Below are positions 1 through 7,400 of a DNA stretch of 64,000 nt, in pieces. The translations under genes and the position numbers were made by a program. Each line of letters begins with the position of its first letter. The first letter of the stretch is position 1. This stretch comes from Glaciimonas sp. GTDB lineage: Bacteria > Pseudomonadota > Gammaproteobacteria > Burkholderiales > Burkholderiaceae_D. Below the pieces are notes generated by a model. That model worked only from the letters and a program-made list of their open reading frames with translations. It searched no databases and had not been told where the DNA came from. The stretch spans positions 310,001 to 374,000 of the forward strand of contig JABBOY010000003.1 of NCBI GenBank assembly GCA_012927585.1, in the 5' to 3' direction.

Positions 1-255
1 ATAAATGCAAGGACGTTTATTGATCTGAGCCCCGATGATTTTCTTGTTGATTACGCCACCAGCGACTGCCGCCATATACTAAACAGCGCCTGCCGGCACG
101 CATTGCATGGGACAATCGTCAATAGCGCCGGTTCTGCACAGTTTCTGTGGATAACTTTGTGCGTAAGCCCTACGATCAATGCCAAAGTACTTGATCCGTA
201 AGGATTTTTTGTCGCCGCTCATAAAGCGTGCAGCGCTTTTTATGATTCGAACCGC
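1..255. other. Region upstream of xseA, no gene assigned
   Basis: This stretch precedes xseA. One forward frame is open from base 1 to the TAA ending near base 201, but the translation shows no recognisable motif and looks non-coding. It could only be the tail of a gene starting outside the window. The one recognisable motif is a perfect DnaA-box-like 9-mer at 146-154. Confidence 0.4.
146..154 (-). promoter_or_regulatory. Perfect 9-mer DnaA box
   Basis: TGTGGATAA on the plus strand is the complement of the consensus TTATCCACA. It is a single copy with no cluster around it, so an origin is not indicated. It could be a regulatory DnaA site or chance. Confidence 0.3.
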
Positions 256-1635
256 ATGAGCCCAAACAATTCCCGGGAAGATCCCCACACTACCGCTCCC
301 ATCCTGAGCGTCTCGGCACTCAATCAGGCAGTAGCCAAGATGCTGGAACGCGGTTTTCCACTGACTTGGGTGGCTGGTGAGGTCTCCAACTTCACCCGCG
401 CCGCTTCCGGCCATTGGTACTTTACGCTCAAAGATAGCGCCGCCCAAGTGCGCGCCGTGATGTTCCGCGCCCGTGCCCAATATGCCGACTTCATTCCCAA
501 AGATGGCGACCGGGTCGAACTGCGCACTCTGGTGACACTGTATGCACCGCGCGGCGATTACCAGTTGAATGTGGAAGCGATCCGGCGCGCCGGGCTCGGC
601 AACTTGTTCGAAACATTTTTGCGGCTGAAAGAAAAGCTGGAGGCCGAAGGCTTGTTCGACCCGTCACGCAAACGGCCTCTGCCGCGCTTCGCCAGAACCA
701 TCGGCATCGTCACCAGCCCGCAAGCCGCCGCGCTGCGCGACATCCTGAGCACACTGCAACGGCGCGCTCCGCATGTCGAGGTGATCCTCTATCCGACCCC
801 GGTGCAAGGCGAAGGCGCTGCCGCCAAAATCGCGCACGCCATCCGTGTCGCCTCCAACAGCGGCGACTGCGATGTATTGCTGGTCTGTCGGGGCGGCGGC
901 AGCATGGAAGATTTATGGTCGTTCAATGACGAAGCGGTAGCGCGTGCCATCGTTGATTGCAACATGCCGGTGATTGCCGGCGTCGGCCACGAAACCGACT
1001 TCACCATCGCCGACTTCGCCGCTGACCTGCGTGCCCCGACCCCGACCGCCGCTGCCGAACTGGCGGTCGCGCCGCGTGCCGACTGGCTTGCAACCGTCAT
1101 GGCGCAGTCTGATGCGCTGCTGCGCGCGATGCGGCGGCAACTATCCGACCGCGGACAAACGCTGGACTGGCTGTCGCACCGGCTGCTCAGTCCGAAAGCC
1201 ACCATCGGGCGTGAGCGAATGCAATTGGAAGCGCTCGGCAATCGTCTGAACCTGGCCACTCGCACCCCGCAAAACGCAGCCCGTTTTGCCCTGGCGCAAT
1301 TAAGCATCCGGCTCAGCGCACGGCGGCCCGATGGCGCAATCCAGCGCAGCGTGCTGCAGGAACAAGCACGCCGCTTGGGTACATGGCTGGCAACAACAGC
1401 AACGCAACGTCGGCAAGCGCTGGCCGCGCTGGCCGCGCAACTGGAACTACTGAATCCGCAACGCACGCTGGAACGCGGCTACGCCATCGTCACCAACGCC
1501 AAAGGCCAGATCATCCGCAGCACCAAGAGACTGCGCCCAAACGACACCATCACGCTGCGCTTGGCCAGTGGCGGTGCCCAGATCGGCATCTCCAGCGTAC
1601 AGCCGGCACTGGAGTCGCTGGATTCGTCCGATTAA
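256..1635 (+). CDS. xseA: Exodeoxyribonuclease VII large subunit
   Basis: This is the catalytic large subunit of exonuclease VII, which works with several XseB subunits to degrade single-stranded DNA from both ends in recombination and mismatch repair. The 459-residue length is normal. An N-terminal OB-fold (about residues 15-110) is followed by the nuclease domain with the family motifs [11 protein letters not shown] and [12 protein letters not shown] and the [10 protein letters not shown] segment, then a helical region and the C-terminal LERGYAIV motif. The ATG start gives a compact N-terminus, but no strong Shine-Dalgarno sequence is visible. xseB is not nearby. sodB follows after about 90 bp. 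Confidence 0.96.
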   Translation: MSPNNSREDPHTTAPILSVSALNQAVAKMLERGFPLTWVAGEVSNFTRAASGHWYFTLKDSAAQVRAVMFRARAQYADFIPKDGDRVELRTLVTLYAPRGDYQLNVEAIRRAGLGNLFETFLRLKEKLEAEGLFDPSRKRPLPRFARTIGIVTSPQAAALRDILSTLQRRAPHVEVILYPTPVQGEGAAAKIAHAIRVASNSGDCDVLLVCRGGGSMEDLWSFNDEAVARAIVDCNMPVIAGVGHETDFTIADFAADLRAPTPTAAAELAVAPRADWLATVMAQSDALLRAMRRQLSDRGQTLDWLSHRLLSPKATIGRERMQLEALGNRLNLATRTPQNAARFALAQLSIRLSARRPDGAIQRSVLQEQARRLGTWLATTATQRRQALAALAAQLELLNPQRTLERGYAIVTNAKGQIIRSTKRLRPNDTITLRLASGGAQIGISSVQPALESLDSSD

Positions 1636-1726
1636 GCGACGCCTGCAAGCGACGCGCATCCGTCATACAATTGGCAATCGTGCAAAACAGATTTTTACCT
1701 CAACGAACAACCAAAAAGGACGCATC

Positions 1727-2305
1727 ATGGAACATACACTGCCAGCTCTGCCCTACGCAATGGACGCTTTGCAACCCCACATCTCCAAGGAAACCCTGGA
1801 ATACCACTACGGCAAACATCACCAGACATACGTCACCAACCTGAACAACCTGATCAAGGGCACCGAGTTTGAAAACGCCAAGCTGGAAGACATTATCCGC
1901 AAAGCGTCCGGCGGCGTTTTCAACAACGCTGCCCAAATCTGGAACCACTCTTTTTACTGGAATTGCCTGACCCCCAAAGCAAGCGGCGCACCAAGCGGCG
2001 CGCTGGCTGACGCGATCAACGCCAAATGGGGTACGTTCGACAAGTTCAAAGCGGAATTCACCAAATCCGCACTGGGCAATTTCGGTTCCGGCTGGACTTG
2101 GCTAGTGAAAAAAGCCGACGGTTCGGTTGACATTGTTAACACATCGAACGCAGCAACGCCATTGACCGGCACCGAAAAGCCACTGCTGACCTGCGACGTC
2201 TGGGAACACGCTTACTACATCGACTACCGCAACGCCCGTCCAAAATACGTTGAAAGCTTCTGGAATCTGGCCAACTGGGATTTCGTCGCAAAGAATTTCG
2301 CATAA
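1727..2305 (+). CDS. sodB: Superoxide dismutase, Fe-type
   Basis: This cytoplasmic enzyme dismutates superoxide to oxygen and hydrogen peroxide. The 192-residue protein has the expected metal ligands: His in the YGKHHQTYV segment, His in WNHSFYW, and Asp and His in DVWEHAYY. The [11 protein letters not shown] and FGSGWTW signatures with a Gln in AAQ point to the iron rather than the manganese form. The ATG at 1727 was chosen because AAGGA lies six bases upstream and the protein starts as the family does. The frame is open further upstream but that part does not match. A strong terminator follows. Confidence 0.97.
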   Translation: MEHTLPALPYAMDALQPHISKETLEYHYGKHHQTYVTNLNNLIKGTEFENAKLEDIIRKASGGVFNNAAQIWNHSFYWNCLTPKASGAPSGALADAINAKWGTFDKFKAEFTKSALGNFGSGWTWLVKKADGSVDIVNTSNAATPLTGTEKPLLTCDVWEHAYYIDYRNARPKYVESFWNLANWDFVAKNFA

Positions 2306-2371
2306 GATTTTTTGCTGTTTGTTCGGAAATAAAATTCGGAACGCTGATGATCACCCAGGTGTAGATATCAG

Positions 2372-2400
2372 AACGCCAACCTTCACCGGTTGGCGTTTTT
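2372..2400 (+). terminator. Rho-independent terminator of sodB
   Basis: A perfect 10-bp stem, AACGCCAACC pairing with GGTTGGCGTT around a TTCACC loop, is followed by a T tract. It lies 67 bp after the sodB stop. Confidence 0.9.
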
Positions 2401-2536
2401 GTTTCTAGGGCTAATAGTCCTCGTGTCCGGTTTATTTGCGGTTTGCGGTCTACATACGACACATGCGGCGCAATACGCTTCGCTGCCCTACGCATACACC
2501 TTACGGCCGTTTGAACCACGCCCAAATCACCGACTC

Positions 2537-2863
2537 TTATCTGGCGATGCCAAGAAACACTGCCAGACAACGCCCGACTTCAAGCATTGCCGCATCACTG
2601 GCCACACCAAACGCCTCTCCGAGCTTGTCCCGCTTCACGGTCATCGCCTTGTCAACCATCACCTGCGACGGCTTTTGCAAGCCGTTTCCTGCGCCCGGTT
2701 GAATGGTCACGCGAAGCAACGGCGCATCAACCAACATGCTCGACACCAGCAAAATTGTGACGGTCGCGTGCTGGTTGAATTGGTCGGACTGAATCACCAG
2801 CGCGGGTCTGGGTTGACCAAAATCGTCTTGCATGGCGATGGTCACGAAGTCGCCCCGATTCAT
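2537..2863 (-). CDS. MazF/PemK-type endoribonuclease toxin
   Basis: A 108-residue protein that reads as a MazF/PemK/CcdB-fold toxin: N-terminal MNRGDFVTIA, then RPALVIQSDQF, a long beta-rich middle and a VDKAMTVKRDKLG segment. Such toxins cleave mRNA or other RNA when the antitoxin is lost. Its ATG overlaps the TGA of the upstream antitoxin gene by four bases (ATGA), so the two are translationally coupled. The module is the first of three toxin-antitoxin pairs in this island. RNA cleavage specificity cannot be read from sequence. Confidence 0.85.
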   Translation of the reverse strand: MNRGDFVTIAMQDDFGQPRPALVIQSDQFNQHATVTILLVSSMLVDAPLLRVTIQPGAGNGLQKPSQVMVDKAMTVKRDKLGEAFGVASDAAMLEVGRCLAVFLGIAR

Positions 2864-3081
2864 GCTGTCCAGCCATCCACATCGGACAAAGCGTCATCCA
2901 TGAATTCCATCATTTCCGTGTCTGCCCTGTCAGCCTGAGAGACCAGTTTTGATTGGCGCCGGCACTCTGCCGAAAAGCCTGGCCGCCGCGTATCCGGCAC
3001 CCAAATTTGAACCGGGCGAAGCCCAGCCATGCGCAGTGCATCACGCCGCTTTTGAACTCGCACAGAAACAGTAATAGCCAT
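2860..3081 (-). CDS. MazE-family antitoxin (DUF3018-like)
   Basis: A 73-residue antitoxin of the DUF3018 type: a basic N-terminal DNA-binding part (RVQKRRDALRMAGLRPVQIW, then VPDTRRPGF) and an acidic C-terminal tail (TEMMEFMDDAL) that would wrap the MazF-like toxin encoded immediately downstream. AAGGAG stands about nine bases before the ATG. The promoter region carries a 14-bp direct repeat that overlaps the predicted -35 and start region, as expected for autorepression by the antitoxin or the complex. Confidence 0.85.
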   Translation of the reverse strand: MAITVSVRVQKRRDALRMAGLRPVQIWVPDTRRPGFSAECRRQSKLVSQADRADTEMMEFMDDALSDVDGWTA

Positions 3082-3101
3082 CGCAAAATCTCCTTTTCAT
3101 T

Positions 3102-3146
3102 CGTTACATGCAACCAATGTAGTACACGATAGCGTTACATGCAACC
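3102..3146 (-). promoter_or_regulatory. Promoter and direct-repeat operator of the MazEF-like pair
   Basis: The 14-mer CGTTACATGCAACC occurs exactly twice, at 3102-3115 and 3133-3146, 31 bp apart (about three helical turns). On the minus strand the upstream copy contains TTGCAT (3144-3139) and 17 bp later comes TACATT (3121-3116), a plausible -35/-10 pair. The second copy covers the likely transcription start. This arrangement suggests an autoregulatory operator. Confidence 0.65.
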
Positions 3147-3276
3147 GTTATCCGTTCAATCTTCCCGGCAGCGTGATTGCGGCCAATGTGTCGCGCAACC
3201 CGGCAGCTTCTTGTCCGCATTCGATGCACTACATAAAACGTGGTCTGTCCCGTATTCGGCCCGGTGCTCTACGACC

Positions 3277-4302
3277 TTAACCTAATAAAGCTCGATTCGC
3301 CAATTCGACACAATGATACTTTCCATAAATCGTGGCGCGCTTTCTCATCACACGCAACGCAAGCACGGCGGCCGCCTTGGAAATGCCCGGGTCCGTCAAT
3401 AACTGTTCCATAGGTGCGCCACCATACGTCTGAAGGCTAATTTGGTGCTGACCAGCATCTCTATACCCGGTACGGACTATTTCTATAAAAGGAAAGGCCT
3501 TCAATAATTCATCGAGCGACGACCAATACTCAAAAAGTACATCTTCAGCAACATTTATAAATGACCAAAGCACGTTTGGATTATTTTTCTCCCAACCAAC
3601 AACGAAAAGTTCCATTACGGCTGCGCTGACACACAATAATCGTGGCCAGGTGCCACTGCCACTTGGCATGCAACTTACAGACCAAAATGAATATTCGGTA
3701 TGCCTCGGTGCCGGTACACAGCTCCACAGATAGCTTTTAAAAAGAGCCAATGCCCTATCTGACAACGGGTGCTTTTCGAAACGAGAAAAGTTTTTCGTAA
3801 AGCGTATTTTTTGAATTTCAGGAAGCGTAATTTTTTGATTAATTGACCCGCTATTGCCCCCCCGCGTGGGGGCGCAAAGCCAGGCATCTTGCTTGGCAAC
3901 GGATACAACCAGGTCAAAGTCAGTATCGCCTACAATATTGGCAACATGAACGACATTCGTGATCTTGAGCCCAAGAGATTCGGCCCGAAAGATCATGGTT
4001 TTCTCTTCGTGATCTAGGCGAGACTTGGCCATAGGGATAAATGAAAAACCAACAATATCATCGTGGATTCTACGATGCTGAGAAAATCTCCTTACAACAT
4101 CCACAGCCTGACCAATGTAAAAAAAGCCAGATTTAAAAACAAAAAAATATATCCCACAGCGCTTCTTGGATGTTCCAAACAAATGAGCAATCGACATCAA
4201 CGACGATACCGAAACCAAAGCCGGAAAGCCCATTTCGTCTACTGGTTCATGGGGCATGATTGGCTTCTGTATTAGCGAGTCGCATAACAAATATTCCAGC
4301 AT
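3277..4302 (-). CDS. GIY-YIG nuclease-domain protein, function unknown
   Basis: A 341-residue protein with a GIY-YIG-like module near its N-terminus: GIY at residues 50-52, YIG at 62-64, then RRFSQHR (about 71-77) and a candidate catalytic Glu in DHEEK (about 98-101). The remaining 230 residues match nothing I can name. GIY-YIG domains occur in homing endonucleases, UvrC, restriction enzymes and mobile-element proteins. The gene is AT-rich relative to its neighbours, has unusual codon use and lies between toxin-antitoxin modules, so transfer is likely. The start is uncertain: ATG 4302 or an internal Met at about residue 16. Confidence 0.6.
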   Translation of the reverse strand: MLEYLLCDSLIQKPIMPHEPVDEMGFPALVSVSSLMSIAHLFGTSKKRCGIYFFVFKSGFFYIGQAVDVVRRFSQHRRIHDDIVGFSFIPMAKSRLDHEEKTMIFRAESLGLKITNVVHVANIVGDTDFDLVVSVAKQDAWLCAPTRGGNSGSINQKITLPEIQKIRFTKNFSRFEKHPLSDRALALFKSYLWSCVPAPRHTEYSFWSVSCMPSGSGTWPRLLCVSAAVMELFVVGWEKNNPNVLWSFINVAEDVLFEYWSSLDELLKAFPFIEIVRTGYRDAGQHQISLQTYGGAPMEQLLTDPGISKAAAVLALRVMRKRATIYGKYHCVELANRALLG

Positions 4303-4316
4303 TTAATTAATAAAAA

Positions 4317-4338
4317 ATAGTTTTTTCAAAAAAACTAT
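4317..4338. repeat. Perfect inverted repeat before the GIY-YIG gene
   Basis: ATAGTTTTTT and AAAAAACTAT form 10-bp perfect arms around a 2-bp centre, 15 bp upstream of the start of the GIY-YIG gene. It could be an operator or a leader hairpin. Its A/T composition makes chance partly possible. Confidence 0.45.
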
Positions 4339-4383
4339 ATGTGATTTTGTTATAGTTATAGTAATTATTTCAAAAAGAAACCT

Positions 4384-4494
4384 CTTACCCAACCCCACCA
4401 AACTCTTCCCTCCCGTCGCCCTCTGCACCAATATCTTCGTCGCGATTCGCTCTGTCATTTCCTGCGCGTGCGAGATCACGCCGACCTTGCAGTC
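4384..4494 (-). pseudogene. Relic of the sbcC 3' end (exonuclease SbcCD subunit C)
   Basis: About 37 codons on the minus strand translate to KVGVISHAQEMTERIATKI followed by a basic stretch. This resembles the C-terminus of SbcC, where a GVISHVxxMxERI motif follows the D-loop of the ABC ATPase. No Walker A, coiled coil or other SbcC part is present nearby, so this is a fragment left by a rearrangement. It abuts a GTAG-type REP hairpin. The assignment rests on motif memory, so moderate confidence. Confidence 0.5.
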
Positions 4495-4512
4495 CGCGTA
4501 GCCCGGGCTACT

Positions 4513-4544
4513 GTAGGTTGGCGCTGAGCAAAGCGAAGGCCAAC
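4513..4544 (+). repeat. REP-like hairpin with 5' GTAG
   Basis: GTAG is followed by a foldback: GTTGGC at 4517-4522 pairs with GCCAAC at 4539-4544. A 5' GTAG joined to an imperfect palindrome is the hallmark of REP elements mobilised by RAYT (Y1 tyrosine) transposases. No RAYT gene is in the window. Confidence 0.65.
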
Positions 4545-4664
4545 TTTCGACAGGTGAAAAGCATGCGATACCGCAGAGTGAATCTGGCTGTGTCACCAGG
4601 GCCGTAGGGCAATGGAATGGGCTCCTCCCACAACATCTGATATGCCAACCCTGATTCAGCATTC

Positions 4665-4694
4665 GGCGGAAGGCGCTGCGCTTTTCCGCCCTAC
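4665..4694 (-). repeat. REP-like hairpin with 5' GTAG, inverted
   Basis: Read on the minus strand, GTAG (4694-4691) is followed by GGCGGAA, a GC-rich loop and TTCCGCC. It is a second, different REP-like hairpin facing the one at 4513, so the pair resembles a BIME-type unit with about 120 bp between. Confidence 0.65.
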
Positions 4695-4727
4695 CTAGCT
4701 GAAAATTTGTGTAAGCAGCCCCCTTGG

Positions 4728-5132
4728 CTAATTTGCTTCGACCCAGTTCTCAATTTTGACGCCCGGATAAACCTTAAAATCGTCAACGTTGTTGGTGACG
4801 ACCGTCACACGCAGGGCGACTGCGTGCGCGGCAATCAGTTTGTCCATCAGATCCTTTTTGCGCTCTTTGGTCGCAAGCCGAATAGGCCCGTATGCCGTCG
4901 CCGCTGCCGCATCAAAAGAGACAACCGGTACCGCTTTCACCAGAATATCAAGCTGCTCCTTGGCCTCGGCCGGATCTTCAGCGCACAGTACCCCGTACTC
5001 CAATTCTGCGTAGGTAATCGAAGACATCACGACTTCGCCGAGCAAGCATCGATCCACGCGCAGCGCTACCTGCTCCGGGGTGCGTTTCATGATGTAAATA
5101 CAGATGTTGGTATCAAGCAGGTATTTGGGCAT
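4728..5132 (-). CDS. vapC: VapC-type PIN-domain toxin
   Basis: A 134-residue PIN-domain ribonuclease. Acidic metal-binding residues are visible in YLLDTNICIY (N-terminus), in the AELEYGV segment, and in the DLMDKLIAAHA and VVTNNVDDF segments, matching the four-acid PIN site. The ATG at 5132 was chosen: it overlaps the TGA of the antitoxin gene as TGATG, giving coupling. A GTG one codon earlier is an alternative. VapC toxins usually cleave tRNA or rRNA, but the target here is unknown. Confidence 0.9.
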   Translation of the reverse strand: MPKYLLDTNICIYIMKRTPEQVALRVDRCLLGEVVMSSITYAELEYGVLCAEDPAEAKEQLDILVKAVPVVSFDAAAATAYGPIRLATKERKKDLMDKLIAAHAVALRVTVVTNNVDDFKVYPGVKIENWVEAN

Positions 5133-5362
5133 CACAAGGACTCGCGCTCTTTCTGTTCTTGATCGCCGCGACCTTCCGACATGAAGTTGGGCAGCGGCTT
5201 CATTTGCCGCAGGATGTCGCCAAGAGATTGCGCGACAGGCTGGATAATGATTTTGTTTCCAATACGCACGATATCAAGCTCGATGTCCGTGCTTTCATAA
5301 GCGATTTCAGCCGGAATACGAACAGCTTGTGAGTTGCCGTTTTTGAAAGCTTTAGTTTGCAT
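5132..5362 (-). CDS. vapB: VapB-type antitoxin (AbrB/MazE-fold)
   Basis: A 76-residue antitoxin beginning MQTKAFKNGNSQAVRIPAE, the classic swapped-hairpin AbrB-like DNA-binding domain of VapB. The acidic/charged C-terminal part neutralises the toxin encoded directly downstream. The ATG at 5362 is favoured over an upstream in-frame start because the family begins here and AGAGG precedes it. Upstream lies a good -10 with a palindromic operator. Confidence 0.9.
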   Translation of the reverse strand: MQTKAFKNGNSQAVRIPAEIAYESTDIELDIVRIGNKIIIQPVAQSLGDILRQMKPLPNFMSEGRGDQEQKERESL

Positions 5363-5391
5363 GACGTTGCCTCTTGTGTGTACATAAGACA

Positions 5392-5420
5392 ATTATAGTA
5401 CATCCACAGAGTGATGTACA
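5392..5420 (-). promoter_or_regulatory. vapBC promoter with palindromic operator
   Basis: On the minus strand TATAAT (5397-5392) stands 17 bp after TGTACA (5420-5415). The inverted repeat GTACATC (5398-5404) / GATGTAC (5413-5419) fills the spacer. Further TGTACAT copies occur at about 5379 and 5433, so several VapB half-sites are likely. Confidence 0.7.
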
Positions 5421-5625
5421 TATATGCTGTGTGTACATTTGAATGTGCAATCTTATTCCTAAAACAGAGGGGTGACTGTTAATTTGACGGTTTCCATGTT
5501 GCGCCTTGTCAGTGGCAAGTCTCAGCGTTTTACCGCAGGTACGGATTAAACTTCGCTTTCTACGCCAGACCACCAGCCAAGCATCAACACCTGCAATCTG
5601 GTCATTTTCCATCCCATATGATAAA

Positions 5626-5649
5626 TTGAACTAATTAAACTTAGTTCAA
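5626..5649 (+). promoter_or_regulatory. Operator of the Phd/VapC module
   Basis: TTGAACTAA and TTAGTTCAA are perfect 9-bp arms around a 6-bp centre, ending 11 bp before the antitoxin start and next to its AAGGA ribosome-binding site. Phd/YefM antitoxins typically bind such palindromes to repress their own operon. Confidence 0.7.
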
Positions 5650-5660
5650 TAAGGATGATC

Positions 5661-5906
5661 ATGCTGACGGTCAATATCCACGAAGCAAAAACCCAATTGT
5701 CGCGGCTGATAGAACAAGCAGTGAAGGGGGATTCATTCATCATCGCCAAGGCTGGAAAGCCGCTGGTCAAGGTGACTCGGCTGGACGCTCCATCAGCCGG
5801 GCAAGTCCGACGGCTGGGTTTCATGGCGGGGCAGATCACCGTACCTGATGATTTCGACCGCATGGGCAGCGGGGAAATTGAGCAACTGTTCGGTGGCGAT
5901 GCATGA
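5661..5906 (+). CDS. Phd/YefM-family antitoxin
   Basis: An 81-residue prevent-host-death type antitoxin: MLTVNIHEAKTQLSRLIEQA followed by FIIAKAGKPLVKV, which is the typical N-terminal DNA-binding fold. The second ATG (5661) was chosen because AAGGA at 5651-5655 would be inside the ribosome-binding site of the earlier ATG at 5655. The last four bases overlap the PIN-toxin gene. Transcription is probably autoregulated through the palindrome at 5626-5649. Confidence 0.88.
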   Translation: MLTVNIHEAKTQLSRLIEQAVKGDSFIIAKAGKPLVKVTRLDAPSAGQVRRLGFMAGQITVPDDFDRMGSGEIEQLFGGDA

Positions 5907-6289
5907 AGCTGCTGCTGGATACCCACTTGTTGCTATGGGCTGCCGGTGCGCCTGATCAACTCTCCGCAGAGGCGCGCAAATTGCTGGAAGACCCACTGAA
6001 CGAACTCCTTTTCAGCGCGGCTAGTCTATGGGAAATTGCCATCAAACGTGGCCTTGGGCGTTCCGATTTTCAGGTGGATGCAAGAGTGCTGCGCCGGGGG
6101 CTGCTGGATAACGGCTATCAGGAATTGGCTATTACCAGTGCGCACGCGGTTTCACTCGACAGCTTGCCGCCTATTCATAAAGACCCATTCGACCGCATCC
6201 TTGTTGCGCAGGCGACCGTTGAGGGGATCACCTTGCTAACTGCGGATGCTTTAGTGGCGCAGTACCCCGGACCGGTACATCACGTTTAA
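5903..6289 (+). CDS. PIN-domain toxin (VapC-like)
   Basis: A 128-residue PIN ribonuclease of the type paired with Phd antitoxins. LLLDTHLLLW gives the first catalytic Asp, ASLWEIAIK the conserved Glu, and DPFDRILVAQA the third acidic cluster, with TADALVAQYPG at the C-terminus. The ATGA overlap with the antitoxin gene indicates coupled translation. Together they form the third toxin-antitoxin module of the island and the only one on the plus strand. Confidence 0.9.
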   Translation: MKLLLDTHLLLWAAGAPDQLSAEARKLLEDPLNELLFSAASLWEIAIKRGLGRSDFQVDARVLRRGLLDNGYQELAITSAHAVSLDSLPPIHKDPFDRILVAQATVEGITLLTADALVAQYPGPVHHV

Positions 6290-6367
6290 TACCTGATCGG
6301 AAGGATGATGCGCGTTTCAGGCAGCACCTTGGCGGTCAGCGAAACGGCCGGTGCTTGCCCAGTCTCT

Positions 6368-7237
6368 TTACTGGCGGTCCACCAGCAGCATCAGACTGGA
6401 AGTATCGAGTTTGCCGCCGCCACGTTTTTGTATTTCCGCATAATACTGGTCGACCAACTGGGTGACCGGCAACTGGCTACCGTTGCGTTGCGCCTCTTCC
6501 AGGCAAATGCCCAAATCCTTGCGCATCAGGTCGACTGCGAAGCCAAAGTCGAATTCCGATGCCAGCATGGTTTTGCCTCTATTTTCCATCTGCCACGATT
6601 GCGCCGCACCTTTCGAAAGTACATCTATCACGCGCTCGCCGTCCAACCCGGCGTTTTTAGCGAATGCCGCACCTTCGGCCAGCGCCTGCACCAGCCCGGC
6701 TATGCAAATCTGGTTGACCATTTTGGTAAGCTGCCCTGATCCGGCAAAGCCCATATGCATCACTGCGCGCGCGTAGGATGCGACGATAGTCTCGGCCCGC
6801 GCGAATACCTCGGCATCACCGCCCACCATCACGGTGAGCTTGCCATTTTGGGCACCGGCCTGGCCGCCCGATACCGGCGCATCCAGAAAGTGTATGCCCA
6901 GCTTGCCGGCCTCCTGATATAGCTTGCGCGCCGCAGCGGCGGAACATGTGGTGTTGTCAATCAAGATGCTGCCCGGGTGCATGCGTGATAAAACACCGTC
7001 CGGGCCCAGTGTCACCTGGTACAGGTCGGCGTCATTGCCGACGCAGGTAAACACGAATTCTGCATCTTCGGCTGCCGCTGCCGGCGTATCTGCACTGCGC
7101 CCCGCATGTGTTTTCAGCCACAACTGCGCACGGGCCGGGGTGCGATTGAATACCGTCACCGCATGACCGTGTGCTGCCAGGTGCCCAGCCATGGGAAAGC
7201 CCATGACGCCTAATCCAATAAATGCTACTTTTGCCAT
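6368..7237 (-). CDS. NAD(P)-dependent beta-hydroxyacid dehydrogenase
   Basis: A 289-residue member of the 3-hydroxyisobutyrate dehydrogenase / tartronate semialdehyde reductase family. The Rossmann motif AFIGLGVMGFPMAGHL is at the N-terminus, the substrate-loop motif FLDAPVSGGQAGA lies mid-protein, and the catalytic Lys is in GQLTKMVNQ. DNTTCS precedes the substrate region. The exact substrate is not decided by sequence alone: tartronate semialdehyde, 3-hydroxyisobutyrate or another short hydroxyacid are all possible. It stands alone, with no glyoxylate or valine catabolic genes next to it. Confidence 0.9.
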   Translation of the reverse strand: MAKVAFIGLGVMGFPMAGHLAAHGHAVTVFNRTPARAQLWLKTHAGRSADTPAAAAEDAEFVFTCVGNDADLYQVTLGPDGVLSRMHPGSILIDNTTCSAAAARKLYQEAGKLGIHFLDAPVSGGQAGAQNGKLTVMVGGDAEVFARAETIVASYARAVMHMGFAGSGQLTKMVNQICIAGLVQALAEGAAFAKNAGLDGERVIDVLSKGAAQSWQMENRGKTMLASEFDFGFAVDLMRKDLGICLEEAQRNGSQLPVTQLVDQYYAEIQKRGGGKLDTSSLMLLVDRQ

Positions 7238-7400
7238 TTTTCACCCCTTGTTATTTGTCAACCCGTTGGTCAAGCCCTTAGCCAAACTATTATGCCGCTT
7301 GAAATTGTGGCATAGATATTGGGCGGCAACGCTGCTCGCTCTAAATTGGTAACATTGGCGCATCACCACCATAGGCCAACACAAGCCACCAAGGAACCAT

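Noticed and set aside
146-154. Chromosomal origin
   Set aside because: Only one DnaA box and no AT-rich unwinding region, dnaA or gidA gene nearby.
1-201. Open forward frame at the left edge
   Set aside because: 67 codons open to TAA at about 201, but composition and translation show no family match. It may just be a chance frame, and it lacks a visible start.
2402-2536. Forward ORFs between sodB and the MazEF-like pair
   Set aside because: They are antisense to the toxin and antitoxin genes and have no start signals or homology.
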